Shown in pieces: positions 27,581-36,644 of a stretch of 64,000 nt of DNA. The notes under the pieces were generated by a model that ran no database searches, was not told the DNA's origin, and saw nothing but the letters and a program-made list of their open reading frames with translations. Both the position numbers and the translations under genes were made by a program. The stretch's first letter is position 1. Each line of letters begins with the position of its first letter. Source of the stretch: CAIWHR01 sp963726765 (GTDB taxonomy: Bacteria > Pseudomonadota > Gammaproteobacteria > Burkholderiales > Casimicrobiaceae); contig CAVSDH010000005.1 of the NCBI GenBank assembly GCA_963726765.1, positions 62,001-126,000 on the forward strand. The letters run 5' to 3'.

Positions 27581-28255
27581 ATGTCCGATCTCCTTCCCTG
27601 CGTCGAGCTCGAAACCGGCGCGCATCCCGATGCATCCGTGATCTGGCTGCACGGCCTCGGCGCCGACGGCAACGATTTCGTGCCGATCGTCGGGGAGATG
27701 AAACTGCCGCCGACGCCGCCGATCCGCTTCGTGTTTCCGCATGCGCCCGTGCGACCCGTGACGATCAACAACGGGTATCCGATGCGCGCGTGGTACGACA
27801 TCTACGCGGCCGACCTTGCCAACCGCGCCGATGTCGCCGGCGTGCTCCAGTCGCAGGGCCAGGTCGAGGCGCTGATCGCGCGCGAGAAATCGCGCGGCGT
27901 CGCGGCAAAGCGCATCGTCGTCGCCGGATTCTCGCAGGGCGGCGCGATCGCGCTGCACACAGGCCTGCGCCATGCCGAGCGGCTCGCCGGCATCGTCGCG
28001 CTGTCGACCTACCTGCCGATGGCGGACCGGCTGCCGGCGGAGGCCGCTGCCGCGAATCGCGATCTGCCGATTTTCATGGCCCACGGCACGCAGGATCCCG
28101 TTGTTCAGACGGCGTGGGGCGAGGCATCGAGCCGCGCGCTCGCGGCCGCGGGCTATCCGGTCGAATGGCATACGTACCCGATGCCGCACTCGGTCGTCTG
28201 GGAAGAGATCGCGGCGATCCGCGCGTTCCTCGGGCGGATTCTCGGGCCGGGCTGA
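27581..28255 (+). CDS. Carboxylesterase/acyl-protein thioesterase-type alpha/beta hydrolase
   Basis: 224 residues. Catalytic triad visible: nucleophile in AGFSQGGAI, aspartate in HGTQDPVV and histidine in MPHSVVWEE. Oxyanion side LHGLGADGNDF and FPHAPVRPVTINNG are hallmarks of the EstB/carboxylesterase II and acyl-protein thioesterase family. No signal peptide, so cytoplasmic. Divergent from the indolepyruvate oxidoreductase gene. Confidence 0.92.
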   Translation: MSDLLPCVELETGAHPDASVIWLHGLGADGNDFVPIVGEMKLPPTPPIRFVFPHAPVRPVTINNGYPMRAWYDIYAADLANRADVAGVLQSQGQVEALIAREKSRGVAAKRIVVAGFSQGGAIALHTGLRHAERLAGIVALSTYLPMADRLPAEAAAANRDLPIFMAHGTQDPVVQTAWGEASSRALAAAGYPVEWHTYPMPHSVVWEEIAAIRAFLGRILGPG

Positions 28256-28519
28256 CGCGGCAATCGCCGGTGACGCGCGCTTGCCGGCCATCGGTCTGTT
28301 ACATTGTTCCGACATGAGCGTCACCGGGCCGTTCCGAGTCGAAATCACCGCGGCCTCTTTGCCGCCTTGCCCGACACGCTTGATCGCGGAGTCGGCTGCC
28401 GACCGCGCGCACAGACGCGCTCTTCGGCCCCCGGCTTCTCGCTGCAGGCGCGCGCGTCCTTTGCGGGGCAGCGCGGCGGCCAGACTGATCAGTCGGGCCG
28501 AAAGCGTGGGGGCACGCCG

Positions 28520-29782
28520 ATGAGCGTCAGGACTCGCCAGCGTCCGCTTTCGATGCGCGACCTCCGGGCGATCCTCGGGGTCACCAATGCGCTGGCCGCG
28601 CCGTTCGACCTCATGACGATGCTGGGCGAGGTCGTCAACGCCGCGAAGCAGGTCCTGCATGCCGATCGCGGCTCCGTCTGGCTGCACGATCCCGCCACGG
28701 ACGAGCTGGTGCTGGAGGTCGCCACCGGGATCCGGCCCGTCCGCGTGCCGTCCGGCGTGGGCCTGGTCGGGACCTGCGCGCGCAATCGCCAGATCATCAA
28801 TGTCCCGGACTGCTATTCGGATCCGCGCTTCGATTCGAGCGTGGACCGCAATTCCGGATACCGCACGCGCTGCATGCTGACGCTGCCCCTGATCGACCAC
28901 AAGGATGTTCTCGTGGGCGTGATGCAGGTGCTGAACAAGACGGGCGGCGTCTTCGACGCGGGCGACGAGGCGGTGGCGACCGCGCTGGCGTCGCAGTGCG
29001 CCGTTGCGCTCCAGCGCGTGCGCATGACCGGCGCGTTGATCGAAGGCGAAAGGATGCGACAGGCGCTGGAGATGGCGCGCGAAGTCCAGATGAGCACGCT
29101 GCCTTCCACGATGCCGACGGTCCCGGGATACGACGTATGCGGATCCTTCAGGCCGGCCGACCTCACGGGCGGCGACACGTTCGACCTGTCGATGCTGGAC
29201 ACCGGGCTCCTGGTCGTATTGGCCGACGCAACCGGGCACGGCATCGCGCCCGCGCTGTCGGTCACGCAGATGCAGGCCATGCTGCACATCGCGTTCCAGC
29301 TGGGTGCCGGCCTCGAATCCGCGTTCATGGAGGTGAACAACCGACTCGCCAAGACGCTGGCGGCCGACCGATTCATCACGGCATTCGTGGGATTTCTCGA
29401 TCCCGTCGTGCATCGGTTGCGCTTTCACAGCGGCGGCCAGGCGCCGATCTTCCATTTTCGGGCCGCAGCCGCTGCGTGCACGCCTTACAAGCCCACGAGC
29501 TTCCCGCTGGGGGCGATGCCGCTCTCCCGAATGAAGCCTGCCGCGGCGCTCGACATGCTTCCCGGGGACATCCTCGTGCTGCTGTCGGACGGTTTCTACG
29601 AATACCACGACGTCCGGGGCGAACAGTTCGGCGAGACGCGGGTGCAGGACCTCGTCCGCGTCCACGGCGGCAAGTCGGCGGCCGAACTGCTGTCGATCCT
29701 GTTTGCGGAGGTTGACGCCTTCGCTGGCGGCGCGCCGCAGGAGGACGACATGACCGCCGTGCTGGTGAAGCGCGACGCATGA
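28520..29782 (+). CDS. GAF-domain PP2C phosphatase (RsbU/SpoIIE type)
   Basis: 420 residues from the ATG at 28520; the upstream open frame is low-complexity and dropped. N-terminal GAF domain (ADRGSVWLHDPATDELVLEVATG, RMLTLPLIDHK-like region) senses a small ligand; the C-terminal SpoIIE/PP2C phosphatase has GGDTFDL, ADATGHGIAPALS, LVLLSDGFYEY and EDDMTAVLVK. In partner-switching systems such phosphatases dephosphorylate a STAS antagonist so that it can bind the anti-sigma kinase. Here the kinase and STAS genes follow directly, and an ECF sigma gene comes next. The signal read by the GAF domain is unknown. Confidence 0.92.
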   Translation: MSVRTRQRPLSMRDLRAILGVTNALAAPFDLMTMLGEVVNAAKQVLHADRGSVWLHDPATDELVLEVATGIRPVRVPSGVGLVGTCARNRQIINVPDCYSDPRFDSSVDRNSGYRTRCMLTLPLIDHKDVLVGVMQVLNKTGGVFDAGDEAVATALASQCAVALQRVRMTGALIEGERMRQALEMAREVQMSTLPSTMPTVPGYDVCGSFRPADLTGGDTFDLSMLDTGLLVVLADATGHGIAPALSVTQMQAMLHIAFQLGAGLESAFMEVNNRLAKTLAADRFITAFVGFLDPVVHRLRFHSGGQAPIFHFRAAAAACTPYKPTSFPLGAMPLSRMKPAAALDMLPGDILVLLSDGFYEYHDVRGEQFGETRVQDLVRVHGGKSAAELLSILFAEVDAFAGGAPQEDDMTAVLVKRDA

Positions 29783-29861
29783 GCGCCGCGCGCCCATCCG
29801 GCGGGAACGACTGCGCTTGCCCGGGGGGCTGTCCAGCGGCCATGATGGTTGGCGTGTGCCC

Positions 29862-30296
29862 ATGGCGGTGACAGGTGTCCGCACGTTTACGCGGAGCGTC
29901 GACTCGCTTCCCGCCATTTTCGCGTTCACCGCGGAATCCTTCGCCAGGGAAGGAATCGACGCCGCGCTGCTCCCCACCATCGATTTTGCGGTGGAAGAGT
30001 TGTTCACGAACATGGTGAAATACGGCGGCGGAAGCGAGGCCGACGTGCGGATCGAGATGAACGGCATCGAAGGGGGGGTCGAAGTCACGCTGACGGACTA
30101 TGATGTCGAGCCGTTCGACGTCACGAAGTCGCGCGACGCCGACGTCCGCCTTCCGATCGAACGGCGCCGTCCCGGCGGTCTCGGGCTGCACCTCATCCGG
30201 CGGCTGCTGGATTCGATCGAGTACGAATATTCGAAGGAGACCCGGCAGAGCCGGATCACGATTCGAAAGACGAAGGCACCGACGGCAACCCCTTGA
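29862..30296 (+). CDS. RsbW-type serine kinase/anti-sigma protein
   Basis: About 144 residues from the ATG at 29862. A GHKL ATPase domain of the HATPase_c_2 type: N box FAVEELFTNMVKYG, a DVEPFD G1 region (glycine replaced compared with the usual DxGPPFDP) and G2 GGLGLHLIRRLLD. In known systems RsbW proteins bind a sigma factor or phosphorylate a STAS protein. Lies between the phosphatase and STAS genes. Confidence 0.88.
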   Translation: MAVTGVRTFTRSVDSLPAIFAFTAESFAREGIDAALLPTIDFAVEELFTNMVKYGGGSEADVRIEMNGIEGGVEVTLTDYDVEPFDVTKSRDADVRLPIERRRPGGLGLHLIRRLLDSIEYEYSKETRQSRITIRKTKAPTATP

Positions 30297-30323
30297 CGGG
30301 GGCCGCGCGCACAGGGGAAGCGA

Positions 30324-30617
30324 ATGCTGGCGATCGACTTTGGCCCAACGGGGAGCGTGGTGGTTTCGGGCAGGCTTGACGCCGCCCAGGCCCCTGCTGC
30401 GCAGGCGTTCCTGGACAAGGCGGACGGCACCGTGACGCTCGATTGCGCCGGTCTCGAGTACATCTCCAGCGCGGGCCTGGGGGTCCTGCTCAAGACCCAG
30501 AAACGGTTGCTGGCATCGGGGGGAAAGCTTCGACTCGTCGGCGTCAGCCGGCACCTGCAGGACATCTTCGGCTACTCGGGGTTCGACCAGCTTTTCGAGA
30601 TCGAACCGGCCCGGTAA
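30324..30617 (+). CDS. STAS-domain anti-sigma-factor antagonist (RsbV type)
   Basis: 97 residues. The STAS fold is marked by VVSGRLDAAQAP, LDCAGLEYISSAGLGVLL and KLRLVGVSRHLQDIF. The serine pair in EYISSAG is the usual phosphorylation site by an RsbW kinase. ATG after aggggaa. The gene ends 16 bp before the bipartite motif that precedes the sigma gene. Confidence 0.92.
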   Translation: MLAIDFGPTGSVVVSGRLDAAQAPAAQAFLDKADGTVTLDCAGLEYISSAGLGVLLKTQKRLLASGGKLRLVGVSRHLQDIFGYSGFDQLFEIEPAR

Positions 30618-30625
30618 CAACCCGT

Positions 30626-30654
30626 CCCAACTTTTGCGTCCCCCGGGTGTAATT
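30626..30654 (+). promoter_or_regulatory. Bipartite motif cccaactttt-N12-tgtaatt, copy 1
   Basis: The same bipartite sequence with the same 12-base spacer recurs at 31446-31474. aac with gta 17 bases later is ECF-promoter-like. However the -10-like half touches the sigma start codon, leaving no room for a leader, so promoter function is uncertain for this copy. Confidence 0.35.
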
Positions 30655-31203
30655 GTGAGCGAAGACACCGATCAGGCATTGGTGGAGCGTTTCCGGCGAG
30701 GCGACCGGGAAGCCTTTGCCGAGTTGGTTGTCCGCTATCAGCGACCGATCTACAACGCGGCGTTCTGGGTGCTGCGCCGGGCCGAGGATGCGAACGATGT
30801 CACCCAGGACGTATTTCTCAAGGTTGCGGAGCAGATCCACGATTATGACCCGCGCTACAAGTTCTTCAGCTGGATCTACCGCATCGCGGTCAACGAGTCG
30901 CTCAACCTGTTGCGAAGAAACCGCAGGCAGGAAGCGCTGGACGAAGAGAACGACCTTCCGGCGTCGGAGCGCGAGAACCCCGAGCGAAAGGCCGGCGAGG
31001 CGGAACTTTCGCGGCGGATCCAGAGTGCAATGATGCGTTTGAGCACGAACGATCGGATGGTCCTCGCGCTGCGACACTTTTCCGAGTGCAGCTACGAGGA
31101 GGTCGGACATATTCTCGGCCTCGACGAGAAGACCGTGAAATCCCGGCTTTTCGAGGCGCGGCGGCGGCTTCGCGACATGTTGAAGGAATTCGGACCGGAC
31201 TGA
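30655..31203 (+). CDS. ECF sigma factor (RpoE-like)
   Basis: 182 residues from a GTG at 30655 (a TTG at 30634 would add seven residues). Region 2: RFRRGDREAFAELVVRYQRPIYN, DVTQDVFLKVAEQI, FFSWIYRIAVNESLNLLRR. Region 4: MVLALRHFSECSYEEVGHILGLDEKTVKSRLFEARRRLR. Probably directs RNA polymerase to envelope- or stress-related promoters. The next gene (1 bp gap) encodes a membrane anti-sigma protein, and a PP2C/RsbW/STAS set lies immediately upstream, which is unusual for an ECF factor. Confidence 0.93.
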   Translation: MSEDTDQALVERFRRGDREAFAELVVRYQRPIYNAAFWVLRRAEDANDVTQDVFLKVAEQIHDYDPRYKFFSWIYRIAVNESLNLLRRNRRQEALDEENDLPASERENPERKAGEAELSRRIQSAMMRLSTNDRMVLALRHFSECSYEEVGHILGLDEKTVKSRLFEARRRLRDMLKEFGPD

Positions 31204-31204
31204 C

Positions 31205-32375
31205 ATGAATCCCACTCGCATAGACGAATTGATGCACGCGGTTCTCGATGGCGAAGCCACTTCCGGCGAGTCGGCCGAGCTGGACCGCCATCTGGCCGCG
31301 GATCCCGCGGTGCGCGCGCAGTTTGATGCGCTGCGGCAAATGTTCGACGGCTTGGCCGGCGTTCCAAAGGCGTTTCCGCCCGAGGGCCTGGTGGCCGCGG
31401 TGATGGCCCGTCTGCCGGTTCAACCGGCACGGAGGACCCGTCTCGCCCAACTTTTCTCGTCGTCGAATGTAATTAGGCTGACTTCAAAGGAAACCCGGGG
31501 CAGCAACCCGGGGAAGTTCACAACGGCCCACGACAATACCGAACCCGGGCCATTTCTCAGGGGTGCGAACATGACTGAACAGCAGCGCGGTTCCTTCGGC
31601 AAGCGCAAGGTTTGGATTGGCGCCGGCATCGCCGCGGCAGCCGCGATCGTCGTGGTGTCGTCCGGCGTGGTTGACTTCCCGCCCGGCGTCCAAGAACGTC
31701 ACCGGCACGATCGTGCCGGCGGTGCGTTATCAGGCACCTCAAATGAACGCTGGCGACGTCAAGGTCGGTGACCAGTCCGGTGGTCAGGCCGGGTCGGCGA
31801 CGTCGATCGACCGGTCGGGCGTGTCGGCGCAGGACGCTGACGCTCGCGAACGCCGCTCGATCGCCAGCTCCGCTCGGGACGCTAGCTCCGCTCGGGACGC
31901 AGCTCCGCTCGGGACGGCAAGCTCCGCTCGGGACGGGCAAGCTCCGCTCGGGACGCTAGCTCCGCTCGGGACGCAAGCTCCGCTCGGGACGCAAGCTCCG
32001 CTCGGGACGCAAGCTCCGCTCGGGACGCCAGCGTACGCCGCGTCGGGAGCGCAATGCGGTCGACGGTCCGCTCGGGACGCTAGCTCCGCTCGGGACGCTA
32101 GCTCCGCTCGGGAGCGCAAGCTCCGCTCGGGATGCCAGCTCCGCTCGGGACGCAAGCTCCGCTGCGGATGGGCAGCGCAACGCGGCGATGGGCAGCGCAA
32201 TGCGGTCGACGCTCAGCGCAACGCTCGCGGATGGGCAGCGTAACGCTCGCGGATGGGCAGCTCACGCGTCGACGGCCAGCGCAACGCGGCGCGATCGGGC
32301 AGCGCAAGCGCCGCTCGGGACGCTCGTTCGGCGCAGGACGCGCGCAATGCGCTCGATGCCGCCGCGAAGAAATAG
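31205..32375 (+). CDS. Membrane anti-sigma protein with tandem-repeat tail (frame disrupted)
   Basis: The ATG is 1 bp after the sigma stop. Residues 1-75 look like a cytoplasmic anti-sigma domain (MNPTRIDELMHAVLDGEA, SAELDRHLAADPAVRAQFDALRQMF), without the HxxxCxxC zinc motif. One transmembrane segment lies near residues 135-156 (KVWIGAGIAAAAAIVVVSSG). Near 31678-31684 a +1 change gives PASKNVTGTIVPAVRYQAPQ, then an Ala/Ser/Arg/Asp repeat region with more frame changes. The last meaningful codons read DARNALDAAAKK and TAG at 32373-32375 in the frame used after the first shift. A separate product starting at ATG 31571 (MTEQQ) cannot be excluded, since a promoter-like motif lies before it. Confidence 0.7.
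31446..31474 (+). promoter_or_regulatory. Bipartite motif cccaactttt-N12-tgtaatt, copy 2
   Basis: Identical halves and spacer as the copy before the sigma gene. Here a transcript starting near 31481 would reach the ATG at 31571, which is preceded by an aggggtg site, so a promoter for the repeat-bearing part is possible. Confidence 0.4.
31869..32325 (+). repeat. 18-bp tandem repeat tract coding for ASSARD-type hexapeptides
   Basis: The core tccgctcggga occurs about fourteen times between 31869 and 32150. Start-to-start spacings are 18, 17, 19, 20, 18, 18, 18, 18, 52, 18, 18, 19 and 18. In the sensible frame the 18-mer reads A-S-S-A-R-D. From 32167 a second unit, gatgggcagcgcaacgc (D-G-Q-R-N-A), is repeated about four times, then a degenerate copy of the first unit at 32309. 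Spacings not divisible by three break the frame. Confidence 0.85.
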
Positions 32376-32428
32376 CTCCAGAAAACTCGATTACAGTCCA
32401 GGCAGCACGAAGTCCTGGTGACACCCAC

Positions 32429-32456
32429 AAACCGCCGGCCGTCGTGCCGGCGGTTT
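32429..32456. terminator. Strong hairpin terminator after the anti-sigma gene
   Basis: 11-bp stem aaaccgccggc / gccggcggttt with a 6-base loop, followed by gcatttctt. It lies 53 bp after the anti-sigma stop and before the outer-membrane peptidase gene, so that gene needs its own promoter. Confidence 0.8.
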
Positions 32457-32516
32457 GCATTTCTTGGCGCCGAACCCGTATCCTCGCCGGGTCGTTAAGT
32501 CTAGGGGAGGGGTAAC

Positions 32517-35466
32517 GTGCGCTATCGCGTCGCATGCCTGCTGTTGGCGCTGTTGCCGACCACCGCTATTGCCGACGAGAGCCCCGTCAGAATTTCGTGG
32601 GAATCAACGAAGGATCTCCACCTCCATTATTACGATTCCCTGAGCTTCCTCGCACCGCACGCGGTGCGTACATTCACCAATTCCCTCGCGTGGCAGCGTC
32701 GCATGTTCGGGTGGGCGCCGTCGGAACCCACGACCGTGCTGCTGCAGGATTTCACCGACTACGGAAACGCCCACACCTATGCAGCGCCGCGCAGCCTGCT
32801 GATTTTCGACGTTGCGCCGCTGTCGCTCGCGTTCGAGACGTTTCCCGCCAGCGAGCGCATGTATTCGCTGATGAATCACGAGTTGATCCACGTGGTGCAA
32901 AGCGACATCGCTTCCGAGCAGGATCGGCGCTGGCGTCGGTTCTTTTTGGGGAATGTCCCCGCGCAGTCGCAGAATCCCGAATCGATTCTCTACAGCTATC
33001 TCACGACGCCGCGCTTCACGACCCCGCGCTGGTGGGCGGAGGGCGGCGCGGTCTTCTTCGAGACCTGGATGGGCGGCGGGCTGGGACGCGCGCAGGGCGG
33101 CTACGACGAGATGGTGTTCCGGGCGATGGTCCGGGACGGCGCCCATTTCTACGATCCGCTGGGCCTCGCGTCCCGCGGTGTCCTGGTCGATTTCCAGACC
33201 GGCGCGAACGCCTATCTGTACGGGACGCGCTTCATTTCGTGGCTTGCGTACGCCTATTCTCCGGAGAAGGTCGTCGAATGGTACAAGCGCGATGAGGGCA
33301 GCGAGCGCTATTACTCGGACGAGTTTTTGCGCCTGTTCGGACTTCCGCTCGAGCAGGCCTGGCAGGACTGGATCAAGTTCGAGCACGAATTCCAGGAGAA
33401 GAATCTCGCCGAGGTGCGGAAGTTCCCGATTACGCCGCATCGAAAACTGGGGGGGGCGGCAGCAGGCTCCGTGTCGCGCACGTACTACGACGAGGCGACC
33501 GGAATCCTGTACGGGGGGTTTCGGTACCCTGGCGTCGTCGAGTACGTCGGCGCGGTGAATACGCGCGACGGCACGGTTCGACGGCTTGCCGACATCAAGC
33601 GGGCAATGTCGTACAAGGTGACTTCGCTGGCCTACGACCCGGGCACCGGGACCGTTTTTTTCACCAACGACAACAAGGATTTTTATTCGCTGAGGGACCT
33701 CATGGCGGTGGACGTGCGGACGGGGGAGGAAGCGAACCCTGATGAAGCACGGGCGGATCGGCGAGATCGTCTTCAATCCGGTCGACCGGGCGCTCATCGG
33801 AGTGCGCCATGCCGATGGCCTCGCCGACGCTGGTCCGCGTGCCGCCGCCGTACGACCTCTATTACGAGATCCACACGTTTCCCGTACGGCGTCGTCCCCT
33901 ACGACCTCGACATTTCGCCGGATGGACGATTGATTTCGGCCTCCGTGGCGGAGGTCAGCGGCGATCAGTTCCTGCGCGTGTGGGAGTTGAAGAAGGTCCT
34001 GTCCGGCGACCTGACGCCGCTCTCGGAATTTCGCTTCGGGCAATCCGTTCCGGAGAGCTTCGCTTTTTCGAAGGACGGCCGTTACCTGTTCGGCAGCAGC
34101 TATTACACCGGAGTGTCCAACATCTTCCGGTACGAAGTCGCGACCGGCGCGGTCGAGGCGGTTTCCAACGCGGAAATCGGCTTCTTCCGGCCGGTGCCGC
34201 TCGCCGACGGTCGGCTGGTGATCCTGAATTACACGGCCGACGGTTTCGCTCCGGCAATCATGGACCCCCATCCCATTGCGGACGTCGAGCGCGATCAAGT
34301 TCCTGGGGACCGAGGTCGCCGAAAAGTATCCGATCGTGAAAACGTGGCAGGTGCCGCCGCCGAGCACGGTCGACGACGAAAAGCTGGTCACGAAACAGGG
34401 GCCGTACGTGCCGCTGCGCAGCATCGGCCTGGAGAACGCCTATCCCGTGCTGCAGGGCTACAAGAACTCGGCGGCGATCGGTTATCGATTCAACTTCGCC
34501 GACCCGCTCAATTTTGCCAGCCTGGGCGTGACGGTGGCCTACTCGCCGAGCGACAGTCTTCCCAGCAACGAGCGCGGCCACGTGGACATTGCCGGACGCT
34601 ACCTGTCCTGGAAGGCGGCCCTCTCCTGGAACAGGCCGGACTTCTACGACCTGTTCGGGCCCACCAAGCGCAGCCGCAAAGGCTATGCGGCCAAGCTGGG
34701 GTACGACTGGAACCTGATCTACGACGAACCGCGGCGGCTGGATCTCCTGCTCGATTTCGCCTACTACGACCAGATCGACACGCTGCCCAACGCCCAGAAC
34801 GTCACGACCGACTTCACGCGGCTCGTCACCGGCGAGGCACGCCTCCAATACACCGACGTGAAGCGTTCGATCGGCGCCGTCGACGATGAGAAGGGCGTGA
34901 CGTGGGCGCTGGACTACACCGGCAGCCGGGTGAACGGTCAGGTCACGCCCCAGATGCGCGGCGAATTCGATCTCGGTTTCGCGCTGCCCGTCGCGAATTC
35001 GTCGCTGTGGCTGCGGAGCGCCGCCGGTGTGGCCAACGGCGATCGCAACAGCACCGTCGCCAATTTCTACTTCGGCGGATTCGGCAACAACTACGTCGAC
35101 GACAAAACCATCAAGCGCTATCGCGAATACGATTCGCTGCCAGGATTCGGGATCGACCAGATCAGCGCGCTCAGCTTCGTGCGCGAGCTGGTCGAGTTCG
35201 ACCTGCCGCCCTACGTCTTCGAGTCGGCCGGCACGCCAAGCCTTTATCTCAACTGGCTCCGGCCGTCCGTATTCGTGGCGGGCTTGTGGTCGGACCCCGG
35301 AAACGCGGCTCTTCGCAAGGACTACGCGAGCATCGGCGCCCAGGTCGACATGCGCATCAGCGTTCTCCACTGGTACGGCATGACGCTTTCCGCGGGCTAC
35401 GCCGTCGGGTATCAGGGCAGGCAGCGCGCCGGTACCGAGTGGATGGTCTCGCTCAAGATCATGTAG
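32517..35466 (+). CDS. Outer-membrane HELIH metallopeptidase/propeller/beta-barrel protein (four apparent frameshifts)
   Basis: Starts at a GTG after ggggaggggt and opens with a signal peptide (RVACLLLALLPTTAIA). Residues 121-125 are HELIH with a downstream WWAEGG glutamate near 174, a gluzincin-type zinc site. A TolB-like propeller follows (YDPGTGTVFFTND, DLDISPDGRLISASV, FSKDGRYLFGSS), then a C-terminal beta-barrel (YPVLQGYKNSAAIGYRF to WMVSLKIM). The meaningful frame moves +1 near 33735, 33824, 33878 and 34265, each at a short homopolymer (e.g. five C at 34265-34269). The span is 3n+1, as expected for four extra bases; repaired length about 981 residues. Function inferred: surface or periplasmic peptidase, perhaps linked to the sigma system upstream. 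Confidence 0.78.
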
Positions 35467-35496
35467 CGCAGATGCCGCGCCGATTCGACGCCTGAC

Positions 35497-36510
35497 ATGC
35501 CGGCCGACGTCCTCGAGCACGCGGTCGTCGGGCTTGCGCCGGTTCTCTCGTTTCTCGCCGCACTGCTTTTTCTCGACAGCTACAAGCTGGTGTCGATGCG
35601 CGCAGTGGTCGCGGTGCTGGTCTGCGGGCTGCTGGCCGCGGCCGCGAGCTACGAGGTGAATGGAGGATTGCTGCGCGCCAGCGGTTCCGGGCTCGAACTC
35701 TACTCGAGATATGCGGGGCCTGTCGTCGAGGAGCTGTTCAAGGGCCTGGTCGTCGTCGTCCTCATTCGCACCCACCGGATCGGTTTCCTGGTGGATGCCG
35801 CGATCTTCGGCTTCGCGGTGGGGACGGGCTTTGCGATCGTCGAGAACCTCTGGTACCAGCACCTCGTCCCCGACGCGGGCCTCGGCACGTGGATCGTGCG
35901 CGGATTCGGCACCGCCATCATGCACGGGGGTACGACCGCGATTTTCGCGATGATGGGACTGGCGATGCTCGAGAAAGGGCAGAAGACTCTCATCGCATTG
36001 CTGCCGGGATTCGCGCTTGCCGTCCTGCTGCATTCGGGGTTCAACCACATGTACGTGTCGCCAAGGCTCTCGACCCTTGTGGTCCTGGCGGTGCTGCCGC
36101 CGGTCATGTTCTGGGTGTTCCACCGCAGCGAACAGGCGGTCGCCGACTGGCTCGGTCACGGCTTCGACGCGGATGCGCGGATGCTGGAGCTCATCACCTC
36201 CGGCGGTCTCTCCGACTCACCCACGGGCCGGTACCTCCATTCGCTCAAGCGACGGTTCCGTGGTCCGGTGGTCGCGGATCTCCTCTGCTATCTGCGGGTC
36301 CATACGGAACTCGCTCTCCGCGCCAAGGGCGTCCTCCTGATGCGCGAGAACGAATTCGACATTCCGGTCGACGACGAAACGCGGGCCAAGTTCGCCGAAT
36401 TGCGCTATCTCGAGCGGAGCATCGGCAAGACCGGTCTCCTCGCCATCCACCCGCTGCTTCACCTGAGTCACAAGGACCTGTGGCAGCTCAACATGCTGGA
36501 CGAATCGTGA
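35497..36510 (+). CDS. PrsW-type intramembrane protease
   Basis: 337 residues, about eight hydrophobic segments. PrsW/CAAX-protease-like motifs are in order: EELFKG (residues 78-83), FGFAVGTGFAIVEN, HGGTTAIFAMMG and HSGFNHMY. In Bacillus PrsW cleaves the anti-sigma factor RsiW at site 1. Here the gene is 31 bp after the peptidase gene and 3 kb after a membrane anti-sigma gene. A long cytoplasmic C-terminal part (about residues 215-337) without a recognised fold is unusual in length. The anti-sigma target is inference. Confidence 0.88.
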   Translation: MPADVLEHAVVGLAPVLSFLAALLFLDSYKLVSMRAVVAVLVCGLLAAAASYEVNGGLLRASGSGLELYSRYAGPVVEELFKGLVVVVLIRTHRIGFLVDAAIFGFAVGTGFAIVENLWYQHLVPDAGLGTWIVRGFGTAIMHGGTTAIFAMMGLAMLEKGQKTLIALLPGFALAVLLHSGFNHMYVSPRLSTLVVLAVLPPVMFWVFHRSEQAVADWLGHGFDADARMLELITSGGLSDSPTGRYLHSLKRRFRGPVVADLLCYLRVHTELALRAKGVLLMRENEFDIPVDDETRAKFAELRYLERSIGKTGLLAIHPLLHLSHKDLWQLNMLDES

Positions 36511-36644
36511 TTCGCATCGCCAATCGATGATCGGGCGCGAGCAGCGTCGCGCGCCACGGCGACCGGCCTCGCGGTGCCGCGTGCTGGATTGGATGTGCCG
36601 GCGCGCGATCGGTTTTCCGTCGAGTTTCCCGACGCGCGGAACGG

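Noticed and set aside
31869..32325. CRISPR array
   Set aside because: Units are contiguous 18-mers with no unique spacers, coding within a gene, and no cas genes nearby.
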